Translations under genes and position numbers: made by a program
Shown: positions 1 to 7,906 of the stretch, one piece after another
Layout of the letters: the number at the start of each line of letters is the position of its first letter
How positions within the stretch are numbered: position 1 is the first letter of the stretch
Assembly: GCF_014648555.1 (NCBI RefSeq)
Contig: NZ_BMRI01000017.1
Span: 82,893-142,843 of the forward strand
Direction: 5' to 3'
DNA: 59,951 nucleotides
Source of the DNA: Kitasatospora griseola
GTDB taxonomy: Bacteria > Actinomycetota > Actinomycetes > Streptomycetales > Streptomycetaceae
Notes under the pieces: model-generated
What the model was told of the DNA's origin: nothing
The model's database searches: none
Seen by the model: only the letters and a program-made list of their open reading frames with translations

Positions 1-132
1 TCTCTGCGCGCCGTGCGCTCCGGCGGCTTAACGCGCCCTCGCGCGGTCGAACAATCCGAGGGTTCGCCGTGATTTTTGGGAGGCTCCCACGGGCCTCCTG
101 GGGGTCATGGGAGTAGTCGTCTCTGCAGTTTC

Positions 133-145
133 TGACGGTTCGTCA
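133..145. promoter_or_regulatory. Perfect palindrome upstream of the first gene
   Basis: TGACG-GTT-CGTCA is a perfect inverted repeat with 5-bp arms and a 3-bp centre, lying about 115 bp upstream of the likely ATG at 259. Position and symmetry suit a regulator binding site. The regulator is unknown and no good -35/-10 pair was identified beside it. Confidence 0.3.
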
Positions 146-258
146 ACATTCATCCACCCGTCACTCGAACGTTGTCGTGTGCCCGCGTGCGGACGGCCAG
201 ACTTCCAAGTGGTGGGGTGCCCGTGCGCATCCGACCGGCATTTGATAGGAATCCGGGT

Positions 259-873
259 ATGCCTGTCTTCCCCGAGGAGCCGGAGATTCACGAGACGATC
301 CCGGGCCCCGGCGTTCCCCTTCCCCACAAGTCGGACGCACCTGCCCCCCGTATGCCTTCCTCCACCGCCGTCGCCGCTCCGGTCCCGGGCCCTCGCCCCG
401 GTCCGCCGCGCCCCACGCCGCCCCGTGCGGACCGCCCGATTCCCGGTCAGCGGCCCGCACCCCGACCCAAGCCCGGCCCCGCGTCGCGCCCGGGCCGGCC
501 GACCGTCCAACTCCTGTCCGTCGCCGCGGCCGAGGCACTGGACCGTGCCGACGAAGCGGTCGACGCGCTGCTGGAGTCCGGCCGCCGCCCCGGCGACGTG
601 CTGGTCCTGACGGTCGGTGCCGCGCACCCTTGGCAGGAACACGAGCTGAGCTTCGGCGAGGAGAGCTACTGGGCTCAACTCGCCGACGGCGGCGACGTGT
701 TCTACGCCGACGCCGCCACCACCCGGACGCTGCGCCGGGACGTGGTGGTGCTGGTGGTCAACGAGAACCACACAGGGCGGGTGACCGCTGCGGCGCGCAA
801 GGCGCTGGAGCGGGCCGCGAAGCTGCTGGTGGTCTGCGGCGAGACGGACACCGTCGCCCCGCTGTTCGCCTGA
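259..873 (+). CDS. Conserved actinobacterial hypothetical protein with proline-rich N-terminus
   Basis: The predicted protein has 204 aa starting at ATG 259 (MPVFPEEPEIHE). An in-frame earlier start at 172 exists, but its extra residues look non-coding. Residues about 25-80 are a Pro/Arg/Ala-rich, probably disordered stretch. Residues about 82-204 form a compact alternating helix/strand domain (VQLLSVAAAEALDRADEAV, then RPGDVLVLTVG, DVVVLVVN and LLVVCGETD). The strand pattern loosely resembles the C-terminal Rossmann-like domain of UvrD-type helicases, but no Walker A or other catalytic motif is present, so this is only a structural guess. No signal peptide or membrane segment. It is followed by a hairpin at 895-920 and faces a convergent gene. 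Function unknown. Confidence 0.75.
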   Translation: MPVFPEEPEIHETIPGPGVPLPHKSDAPAPRMPSSTAVAAPVPGPRPGPPRPTPPRADRPIPGQRPAPRPKPGPASRPGRPTVQLLSVAAAEALDRADEAVDALLESGRRPGDVLVLTVGAAHPWQEHELSFGEESYWAQLADGGDVFYADAATTRTLRRDVVVLVVNENHTGRVTAAARKALERAAKLLVVCGETDTVAPLFA

Positions 874-894
874 CCGCCCGTCCGTCGTACCGAT

Positions 895-920
895 CCGGCT
901 CCGCCTACGGGCGGGGCCGG
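895..920. terminator. Hairpin terminator after the first gene
   Basis: CCGGCTCCGCC-TACG-GGCGGGGCCGG forms an 11-bp stem with one T-G wobble and a tetraloop, 22 bases after the stop codon. There is no T-tract, as is common in Streptomyces. It lies between convergent genes and could act in both directions. Confidence 0.6.
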
Positions 921-1067
921 GGCGTAGCCGTGTCCTGATGCCGTCGTGCCGCGGCGTCGCAATTGCCTTGGCGCCTACAGAGCGTTGGGGTGTTCGTGCT
1001 GCGGGCCTGGAGGCCTGGAGGCGTGGCCGTCCGGTTCGGTGAGTGGTCGCTGTGGACGAACGACTGC

Positions 1068-1790
1068 TCAGCGGGCGGCGGTTCGGCGGATCGCCCGGTT
1101 GTCGCGGGCGGTCTCCAGGGCGCGGATCGCCTCCAGCGACGTGACCGGGGCGACCGGCGGCTCCGACGGTGCTGATGGCGCTGACGGTATCGCCGCGAGT
1201 GACGATGCGGATCGTTCGGACTCGGACTCCGTGTCGGACGTGACCCGCGGCGGCAGTTCGGTGACGGTGTGGACCGGGCCGAGTGCCCACGACCCGGAGT
1301 GCGGGTTGCGCCCGCGTCGGCCGTCGCCGAGGGACCGCCAACCGGCGGGAGTCAGCGTCAGGTAGGAGCCGCAGCGCAGCCCGTGCAGTTCGGCGGCGGC
1401 GCGCAGGGCCCACATCCAGGCCCCGTCCTGTTCGGTCCAGTCCGGCCCGCCCTCCCGGCAGCGCAGCAGGACGGCGGTGCGACTCGGGGATATGCGCTTC
1501 AGGTCGTGCGGGGTGACCCGGCGGAGGTGGCCGAGCAGGGCGTTGCGGTGGTCCCAGCCGTCGCTGAACTGCGGACGGACGCCGAAGGAAGCGGAAGCCA
1601 CCACCCGGTGCTCGGGGTCGAGCACCGCGACCACGGTGGTGCCCGGTTGCGGGAGGTGTCGCTGGTGAAGTTCGGTGACGAACTCTCGCGGTGTGCGAAG
1701 GAGGGGTACGCCGAGGCGCTCCCACTCCTGCAACGTGATGGTCCGGCGGCCGTCGTAGTGGGAAGGACCTCGGTCGATGCCGTTGATCAC
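1068..1790 (-). CDS. Conserved hypothetical protein
   Basis: 240 aa from a GTG at 1790, chosen because AAGGAGG lies immediately upstream on this strand (rather close, about 3 bases of spacing); the open frame extends further but that part looks non-coding. The N-terminal half looks like a single alpha/beta domain (TTVVAVLDPEHRVVASASFG, WTEQDGAWMWALRAAAELHG, CGSYLTLTPAGW), reminiscent of Streptomyces-specific cytosolic proteins. Residues about 180-215 are a Ser/Pro/Glu-rich linker before a short basic tail. No transmembrane segment, metal motif or nucleotide-binding loop seen. It is transcribed in the same direction as the recQ-like gene but separated by 304 bp, so probably has its own promoter. 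Function unknown. Confidence 0.75.
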   Translation of the reverse strand: MINGIDRGPSHYDGRRTITLQEWERLGVPLLRTPREFVTELHQRHLPQPGTTVVAVLDPEHRVVASASFGVRPQFSDGWDHRNALLGHLRRVTPHDLKRISPSRTAVLLRCREGGPDWTEQDGAWMWALRAAAELHGLRCGSYLTLTPAGWRSLGDGRRGRNPHSGSWALGPVHTVTELPPRVTSDTESESERSASSLAAIPSAPSAPSEPPVAPVTSLEAIRALETARDNRAIRRTAAR

Positions 1791-2094
1791 GATCCTCCTT
1801 CCCGTGCCCGCGTTCCCGAAGGTGTGCGGGCGTACGCCGAAGGCCGGGTCCGACGGACCGGGCGCTGGATACCTTCCAATTCTCGGGCGAGAGCGGCCGA
1901 GCGGCAATGATGAAATGACAAACGCCGCCCGGAACCCGCCTAACTGCCGGATATGTCCCGACCTTGAGGTGGAGCCATCCGGCTGACCTTGCAGTGGACG
2001 TGGCGTGTACGAGCAGAAAACGTCCAGTGAACGGGACCTGGCGTCCAAGCCTGCCTGTGCGCCGCGCCTGGCACTGAGCTCGGCCGAATCGCCC
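1791..2094. other. Intergenic region, nothing firm
   Basis: 304 bp between the end of the recQ-like gene and the start of the 240-aa gene, both on the minus strand. It must contain the promoter of the smaller gene. A relatively AT-rich stretch around 1905-1925 is the likeliest place, but I could not pair convincing -35 and -10 hexamers. Confidence 0.3.
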
Positions 2095-4290
2095 TCACCC
2101 CCGGACGGCCAGGACGAGGGGGAGCACTGCGGTGGCACCGGCCTGGCGGAGCAGGTGGGCCGCGACCGTCAGCGTCCAGCCCGAATCCACCAGGTCGTCG
2201 ACCAGGAGGACCGGGCCGGGAGCCGCGGCCAGCGCGTCGGCCAGCCCTGGGGCGAGCACGAGAGCTCCGGCGACCGAGCGCAGTCGCTGGGCGCTGTTGC
2301 TGCGCGGCCCGTGCGGGGGCTCCCCGGTGGCGTACTGGACCCGGCCGAGCAGCGGCATCCGGCCGATCGAGGCGAGGCCGCCGGCGAGGTCGGACAGCAA
2401 CTGCGGGCGGGTGGAGGACTCGAGGGCGACCACGCCGACCGGGCGCTCCAACCGGGTGCCGTCCGGACCGGCCGGGCCGGCCCAGCCGCCCGGGCCGCGT
2501 GCCCAGTCCGCCACCACGCCGACCACGGCGTCCAGCACCTCGCGCGGCAGCGGGCCGTCCGGGGAGCGTTCGTCGAGGAGGGTGCGCAGCCGGCTGCCCC
2601 AGCCGATGTCGGAGAGCCGGCCCAACGCGCGCCCCGGCTCTGCCTGCTGAGTGGCAGGGATGCGTCCCCTCAGCGGGATGCCGAGGGACTCCATGCCGGT
2701 CGGCCACATCCGCCTGGTCTCGAAGGAGACTCCGGGGCGGCCGAGGGCGGCGCGGGCCGCGCCGGTGGCTTCGGCCGACACCTCGGTCGAGTGCCGGGCA
2801 TGGGTGCACCGGTCGCAACGGCCGCACGGGGCCGCCTCCGGGTCGTCGAGCTGGCGGCGCAGGAACTCCATCCGGCAGCCCTCGGTCGCGACGTACTCCC
2901 GCATCGCCTGCTGCTCGGCCTCGCGGGCCCGGGCGACCTTGGCGTACCGCTCGGCGTCGTACCGCCATGGCTGGCCGGTGGACTCCCAGCCGCCGCGCAC
3001 CCGGCGGACCGCGCCGTCCACGTCGAGCACCTTGAGCATGGTCTCCAGCCGGGTGCGGCGGAGGTCGACCGAGGTCTCCAGCGCCGCCGTGGAGAGCGGG
3101 CGGCCGGCCTCGGCCAGTGCGGTCAGAGTGCGACGGACCTGCTCCTCGGCGGGGAAGCCGACCGAGGCGAAGTACCGCCAGATCGCCTCGTCCTCCCGGC
3201 CCGGGAGCAGCAGCACCTCGGCGCGGTCGACGCCACGGCCGGCACGGCCAACCTGCTGGTAGTAGGCGATCGGGGAGCTCGGCGAGCCGAGGTGGACCAC
3301 GAAGCCGAGATCCGGCTTGTCGAAGCCCATGCCGAGCGCGGAGGTGGCGACCAAGGCCTTGACCCGGTTGCCCAGCAGGGCGGCCTCGGCCTCGCGGCGT
3401 TCGGCGTCCTCGGTCCGGCCGGAGTAGGAGGCGACCGGATAGCCGCGCTCGCGCAGGAACTCGGTGATTTCCTCGGCGGCGGCGACCGTCAGGGTGTAGA
3501 TGATGCCGGAGCCGGGGAGATCGGCCAGGTGGTCGGCCAGCCAGGCCAGGCGCTGCGCCGGGTCGGGCAGCGACAGCACCGAGAGGCTGAGGCTCTCCCG
3601 GTCCAGCGGGCCGCGCAGCACCAGGGCCTGCGCGTTGCCGACGCCGGTGCCGAGCTGCTCCGCGACGTCCGCGGTGACCCGGGCGTTCGCGGTCGCCGTG
3701 GTCGCCAGCACCGGGACGCCGGGGGAGAGCTCGGCGAGCATGGTGCGCAGCCGTCGGTAGTCGGGCCGGAAGTCGTGGCCCCAGTCGGAGATGCAGTGCG
3801 CCTCGTCCACCACCAGCAGGCCGGTGGAGGCGGCCAGTTTGGGCAGCACGTGGTCGCGGAAGTCGGGGTTGTTGAGCCGCTCCGGGCTGACCAGCAGGAC
3901 ATCGACGCGGCTGTCGGCGACCTCCTGCTGGATCTCCTCCCACTCCTCCGGGTTGGCCGAGTTGATCGTCCGGGCGTGGATGCCCGCCCGGGCGGCCGAT
4001 TCGACCTGGTTGCGCATCAGCGCCAACAGGGGCGAGACGATCACCGTCGGGCCGGCGCCGCGCGCGCGGAGCAGCGCCGTGGCGATGAAGTAGACGGCGG
4101 ACTTGCCCCAGCCGGTGCGCTGCACCACCAAGGCGCGGCGACTGTCCACCACCAGGGCCTCGATCGCCTTCCACTGGTCCTCGCGCAGCCTCGCGGCGGG
4201 CCCGGCGAGGTCGTGCAGCACCGCTTCCGCGGCGGCCCGGACGGCGTCGCGGTCGGCTGGAGTGGTCGGGTGGAGTTCGCGCGTCTGCAT
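2095..4290 (-). CDS. RecQ-family ATP-dependent DNA helicase with C-terminal phosphoribosyltransferase-like domain
   Basis: 731 aa from ATG 4290. Superfamily 2 helicase that should unwind DNA 3' to 5' in recombination and repair. Walker A is RTGWGKS (residues 58-64), motif II is DEAH (162-165) in VVDEAHCISDWGHDFRPDY, motif III TATA, and motifs V-VI are ALGMGFDKPDLG and YYQQVGRAGRG. A RecQ zinc site follows as Cys-x16-Cys-x2-Cys-x2-Cys. No HRDC domain is apparent. The last ~200 residues instead resemble a phosphoribosyltransferase, with the PRPP-loop-like motif VLLVDDLVDSGWT (694-706). A GTG upstream in frame at about 4314 is an alternative start. Divergent from the DUF4192 gene across a region with two DnaA-box matches. 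Helicase assignment is sure; the role of the tail is inferred. Confidence 0.92.
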   Translation of the reverse strand: MQTRELHPTTPADRDAVRAAAEAVLHDLAGPAARLREDQWKAIEALVVDSRRALVVQRTGWGKSAVYFIATALLRARGAGPTVIVSPLLALMRNQVESAARAGIHARTINSANPEEWEEIQQEVADSRVDVLLVSPERLNNPDFRDHVLPKLAASTGLLVVDEAHCISDWGHDFRPDYRRLRTMLAELSPGVPVLATTATANARVTADVAEQLGTGVGNAQALVLRGPLDRESLSLSVLSLPDPAQRLAWLADHLADLPGSGIIYTLTVAAAEEITEFLRERGYPVASYSGRTEDAERREAEAALLGNRVKALVATSALGMGFDKPDLGFVVHLGSPSSPIAYYQQVGRAGRGVDRAEVLLLPGREDEAIWRYFASVGFPAEEQVRRTLTALAEAGRPLSTAALETSVDLRRTRLETMLKVLDVDGAVRRVRGGWESTGQPWRYDAERYAKVARAREAEQQAMREYVATEGCRMEFLRRQLDDPEAAPCGRCDRCTHARHSTEVSAEATGAARAALGRPGVSFETRRMWPTGMESLGIPLRGRIPATQQAEPGRALGRLSDIGWGSRLRTLLDERSPDGPLPREVLDAVVGVVADWARGPGGWAGPAGPDGTRLERPVGVVALESSTRPQLLSDLAGGLASIGRMPLLGRVQYATGEPPHGPRSNSAQRLRSVAGALVLAPGLADALAAAPGPVLLVDDLVDSGWTLTVAAHLLRQAGATAVLPLVLAVRG

Positions 4291-4336
4291 GAGGTCATGG
4301 ATACCGTGCTCCACGGACGGACCGCGAATGCCAGGC

Positions 4337-4345
4337 TGTGGACAA
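4337..4345 (-). promoter_or_regulatory. DnaA-box match (TTGTCCACA)
   Basis: The minus strand reads TTGTCCACA, identical to the preferred Streptomyces DnaA box. It is framed by short inverted arms CCAGG and CCTGG. It lies 47 bp upstream of the recQ-like start codon, where DnaA could control transcription. Confidence 0.45.
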
Positions 4346-4436
4346 CCTGGCTTTGATCCGGTGATATGCCTCCGGATCGCACTGTTCGGGCCGAAATTGT
4401 CCGCCATTCGGGGGAGCTGATGCTGAACCCCCCGGT

Positions 4437-4445
4437 TTATCCACA
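4437..4445 (+). promoter_or_regulatory. DnaA-box match (TTATCCACA)
   Basis: The plus strand reads TTATCCACA, identical to the classical E. coli R-box and allowed by the Streptomyces consensus. It lies 52 bp before the DUF4192 start and exactly 100 bp from the opposed box at 4337. Confidence 0.45.
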
Positions 4446-4497
4446 GGCCAGACGAAATATCCGTAGTCGTGGCGGAATCGGGTCCAGGCTTTCCGCC

Positions 4498-6000
4498 ATG
4501 ACCGCAGACGACCGCACCACCAAGCACTCCCCGCTCCCCGGCCACCTCCCGGTCCGGCTGCGCGGCCCCGCCGACATGGCGGAGATGCTCCCCTACCTGC
4601 TGGGCTTCTTCCCCGACGACAGCATCGTCGCGGTGGGCCTGCAGGGCCCCGCGCTCGACCAAGGCGGGGTGATCCGGATCGACATTCCGGCCGATCCGGA
4701 GTCCTGGGAGCGCACCGCCGAGGAATCCGCCCGGCTACTGGTCGAGCTGTCCGAACAGCGCGACCGCCGCCCCGTCCAAGTCCTGCTCTATCTGTGCCGG
4801 GATCCCGCCGACGGCACACCCGCGCCCGAGGGCGCTCAGGCCGTACTGGCGGAGCTCCGCCCGCTGGCGGCCGCACTCACTCAGGCCTTCCAGAACGAGC
4901 AGGTGATCGTCAAGGAGGCGCTGTGCGTCTCCGCGAGCCGCTGGTGGTCCTTCCTGTGCACCGGAGTCGACTGCTGTCCGCCGGACGGCACTCCGGTCCG
5001 CGCCGCCCACCAGCCCAGCCCGCTCGCCGTCGCGGCCACCTTCGCGGGCCTGGCCCCACGGGGCAGCCGCAAGGCAATCGTGGCCGGCCTGGCACCGGTG
5101 GGCCCGCCGCTCCGCGAGGTGCAGCGTCGCGCCTTGGAGGACGCCGGGCCGCCGTTCATCCGTGAGCTGGCCGGCCCCGACGGCCGCCATGCGGCGGTCG
5201 AGCGCACGGACGAGCTGCTGGCCAGCGCGATGGCCGAGTTCCGCAACGGCGCCCGGGAGCTCGACACCAAGCGCACGGCCCGTCTCCTGATCGGCCTGCA
5301 GGACAAACTGGGCCGTGATCGCGCCGCCGAATACGCCGAACCGCACGAACTCGCCACCGCCCAGAAGCTGTGGCGCTATCTCATCCAACGCTGCGTCGAC
5401 CCGTTCGAGCACCTGGCCGCCCCGCCGATGACGTTGTTGGCCTGGACGTCCTGGCTGGCCGGCGACCCCGCCACGGCAAGGGTCGTGCTGGCCAGAGCAC
5501 TGGAACTGGATCCCGGTTACACCCTGGCCCAGCTGCTCTACGAATCGTTGAACTCCGGAATCGCCCCGGAGGCCCTGCTCCGGGTGGTCCGGAGCGAACG
5601 CACCACCCGGTTGCGCGGAGCGGGGCTCCCGCCGGCCCCCGAACTCCCGCCGCCCGGCGGGCGGACAGGAGCCGAACGGCCCGGCGGCCCCTCAGGAGCC
5701 CCCGCTGTCCGGCCCGGGCCCACACCCCGGGACGGCACCGAGCCGGTGCGAGCCGCCGAGGCGGGGCTGGGCGAACCCGGGCCGGGCCGGGAGTGCTCCG
5801 AGCCCGGGCCGGGCAATTCCGAGCCCGGCGAGGACGGCAGCCCAGACGGCGGTCAGCCGACCTCCGCGCCTGGCGAAGCGTCAGCCGCTGCCGGCCGACC
5901 GGGCGGTGAGCACCGACGGCGCGCGCTCGGGGCCGCACCGCCACGAATCCCCAGGCCCCGCAGCAGAGCACCCCGACACCAGCAGTTCCTCGGAGGCTGA
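4498..6000 (+). CDS. DUF4192 domain-containing protein
   Basis: 500 aa from ATG 4498. The N-terminal ~370 residues match my memory of the actinobacterial DUF4192 family: it opens with HLPVRLRGPADMAEMLPYLLGFFPDDS and contains VLLYLCRDPADGTP, a repeated alpha/beta core, and a C-terminal helical part (MTLLAWTSWLAGDPATARVVLARALELDPGYTLAQLL) resembling a TPR-like pair of helices. From about residue 395 the protein is a Pro/Gly/Glu-rich disordered tail. No signal peptide or membrane segment. The biochemical role of the family is unknown. It is read divergently from the recQ-like gene and converges with the hydrolase gene 37 bp downstream. Confidence 0.85.
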   Translation: MTADDRTTKHSPLPGHLPVRLRGPADMAEMLPYLLGFFPDDSIVAVGLQGPALDQGGVIRIDIPADPESWERTAEESARLLVELSEQRDRRPVQVLLYLCRDPADGTPAPEGAQAVLAELRPLAAALTQAFQNEQVIVKEALCVSASRWWSFLCTGVDCCPPDGTPVRAAHQPSPLAVAATFAGLAPRGSRKAIVAGLAPVGPPLREVQRRALEDAGPPFIRELAGPDGRHAAVERTDELLASAMAEFRNGARELDTKRTARLLIGLQDKLGRDRAAEYAEPHELATAQKLWRYLIQRCVDPFEHLAAPPMTLLAWTSWLAGDPATARVVLARALELDPGYTLAQLLYESLNSGIAPEALLRVVRSERTTRLRGAGLPPAPELPPPGGRTGAERPGGPSGAPAVRPGPTPRDGTEPVRAAEAGLGEPGPGRECSEPGPGNSEPGEDGSPDGGQPTSAPGEASAAAGRPGGEHRRRALGAAPPRIPRPRSRAPRHQQFLGG

Positions 6001-6037
6001 TATGCGTACGTTCATCCCCCGCCCGCGCGGCGAGCGG

Positions 6038-7351
6038 CTAGATCTCGCCCCGCGCCATTCGCATCAGACGGTCCAGCACCCGGCGGCCGCTCACCCGCAC
6101 CCCGTCGTGCTCCCACTCGTTGGTGATCCACGTCCGCACACCGGCCACCGCGTCCGCGGTCTCCAGCGAATGCGCCGTGTCCACGTACATGTCGTCGTGG
6201 TACACCGCCGCGTACACCGGTACCTGGTTCGTAGCCAGGCGCTGCGGGTCGTACAGGTCGGGCCAGTCGGTGCGCTCGGCCAGCAGCTGAGCCGTCTCGC
6301 GCAGCGGCTGCAGCGACGGGTCGGTCTCGAACATCCAGGGGTAGATCATCTCGCCGGTGAGCAGCACCGGTCGGTCCGCGGCCAGCGCCGCCGCGGCGTC
6401 GAACTCGGGAAACTCCTTGCGCACCCGCTCCGCCGACCAGTCGGTGGCACCGGAATCGACCGAGCGCTGCCCGTAGATCGACTCGTGCAGCACGGCGTAC
6501 AGCGGCCCCTGGGCGAAGGACAGGTGCGTCTGCGCCCCCGCCAGGAAGGTGTCGGAGAGTTCCGACCCGTCCGGCCCCTCCACCCAGGCTTCCTCCAGCA
6601 GGTAGTGCAGGACGTAGGAACCGGTGCCGCTGCCCAGCATCATGCCCAGCGCCTGGAAGGCCTGGACGGTGAGCACCCCGCCGTCCGGAAGGGTCGCGGG
6701 CTGCTCGATCAGGTGCGTCGCGATTCGCCGTACCGCCGCCACGTCCTGGGGGAATCGCGCGTAGTGTCCGGCGTTCTTGCGGGCGACGCGAGGGTACGCC
6801 GCGCGGTAGACCTCGTCCGCCGAGCGGCGGAGATCGGCGAGGCCACCGGTGACGAACGCCTCGCGCAGGCCCTCCGGGGCCAGCGAGAGGTAGGTGAGGG
6901 TGCAGAAGCCGCCGAAGCTCTGTCCCAGCAGGCTCCACCGGCCGTCCTCGCCCAGCAGTTGGCGGCGGATCAGCTCGGCGTCCCGGACGATCGAGTCGGC
7001 GCGGAAGTGCGCCAGGTAGTCGGCCTGCCGGCGGGCGTCGCCGCGCCGGGCCAGCGTCTGCCGGTTGGCGGGGGTGGAACGGCCGGTACCGCGCTGGTCC
7101 AGCAGCAGCACCCGGTGGTCGTCGAGCGCCCGGTCCAGCCAACCGTCCCGGCCGAGCGGCCGGTTGGCCTTGCCGCCCGGTCCGCCCTGCAGGTACAGCA
7201 TCCACGGAAGGTCGTCGTGCTCGCGTCCGGCTGCGACCACCTCGCGGGCGTAGACCTTGATCGCCTCGCCACTCGGAGTGCCGTGGTCCAGCGGCACCCG
7301 GAAGACATGGTCCGTGGTGACGATCCCGGGGATGCGGCTGAGGGAGGACAT
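6038..7351 (-). CDS. Alpha/beta hydrolase, proline iminopeptidase-like (peptidase family S33)
   Basis: 437 aa from ATG 7351, preceded by AGGAG at good spacing. S33 hydrolases release N-terminal proline or act on related esters and amides. Visible landmarks are the oxyanion-hole segment QGGPGG (55-60), LLLDQRGTGRS (82-92), and the nucleophile elbow GQSFGG with Ser145. The C-terminal YAAVYHDDMYVDTAHS region is in the place expected for the catalytic Asp and His. The length is typical for this branch of prolyl aminopeptidases. No signal peptide, so it is likely cytosolic. It stands alone, convergent with the DUF4192 gene. Substrate not determinable from sequence. Confidence 0.88.
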   Translation of the reverse strand: MSSLSRIPGIVTTDHVFRVPLDHGTPSGEAIKVYAREVVAAGREHDDLPWMLYLQGGPGGKANRPLGRDGWLDRALDDHRVLLLDQRGTGRSTPANRQTLARRGDARRQADYLAHFRADSIVRDAELIRRQLLGEDGRWSLLGQSFGGFCTLTYLSLAPEGLREAFVTGGLADLRRSADEVYRAAYPRVARKNAGHYARFPQDVAAVRRIATHLIEQPATLPDGGVLTVQAFQALGMMLGSGTGSYVLHYLLEEAWVEGPDGSELSDTFLAGAQTHLSFAQGPLYAVLHESIYGQRSVDSGATDWSAERVRKEFPEFDAAAALAADRPVLLTGEMIYPWMFETDPSLQPLRETAQLLAERTDWPDLYDPQRLATNQVPVYAAVYHDDMYVDTAHSLETADAVAGVRTWITNEWEHDGVRVSGRRVLDRLMRMARGEI

Positions 7352-7906
7352 GCAACTCCTAGGTGTGAGCTGGTCACAGGCTGGTTGCGGCGCAGATCAC
7401 CGAGGTCACCGGTGGTTCCGTCGTCGTGCTCGCACCGTATCCTGACGGCGGACAGGAGCCGCCGGGGGCTGTCCGTCACATGCGGAGAACCCCGAACGGC
7501 GCCACGACACAGCGGGCACCCCGGGTGTCGGCCGCAGACCGCCGAAGGGACGGCGGTGCGTGGCCGCATTCGACCGGAGGTCCGCCGGACAGGCGTGACC
7601 TGGGACAGGTGTGCTGCGTTCAACTTGCGGAACGCCGCCACTCGACCCGGCACCGCCGGGCCAGTAGCGGCCAGGGCGACCGTGTCGGGCACCGGTCACG
7701 TGTCGCTCGACCCGGCGCGACCGGGCCACGGGCGACCTTGGCGTCCGGGCCGGGACACCACCCCGGCCGGGGCGGGGCACCAGCAGTCGGGTCCTGCCCA
7801 GGTCAGAGCCGCGTGTTCCGGCGGCAGAGCAGCACAGTCCGCGATCGAGCACGCTCGCGGCCGGCCGGGCCCGCAGCCGTCGGCCGGCCGAGGGGAGGAG
7901 AGCCTG
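7352..7906. other. Divergent intergenic region, no gene seen
   Basis: 555 bp between two divergently transcribed genes. Open frames run through it on both strands but have poor codon character and no ribosome binding sites. It presumably holds both promoters; I could not pick confident hexamers or an operator palindrome. Confidence 0.35.

Noticed and set aside
47..78. CGAAC...GTTCG as a LexA (SOS) box
   Set aside because: The half-sites are separated by nine bases; the Gram-positive SOS box requires four.
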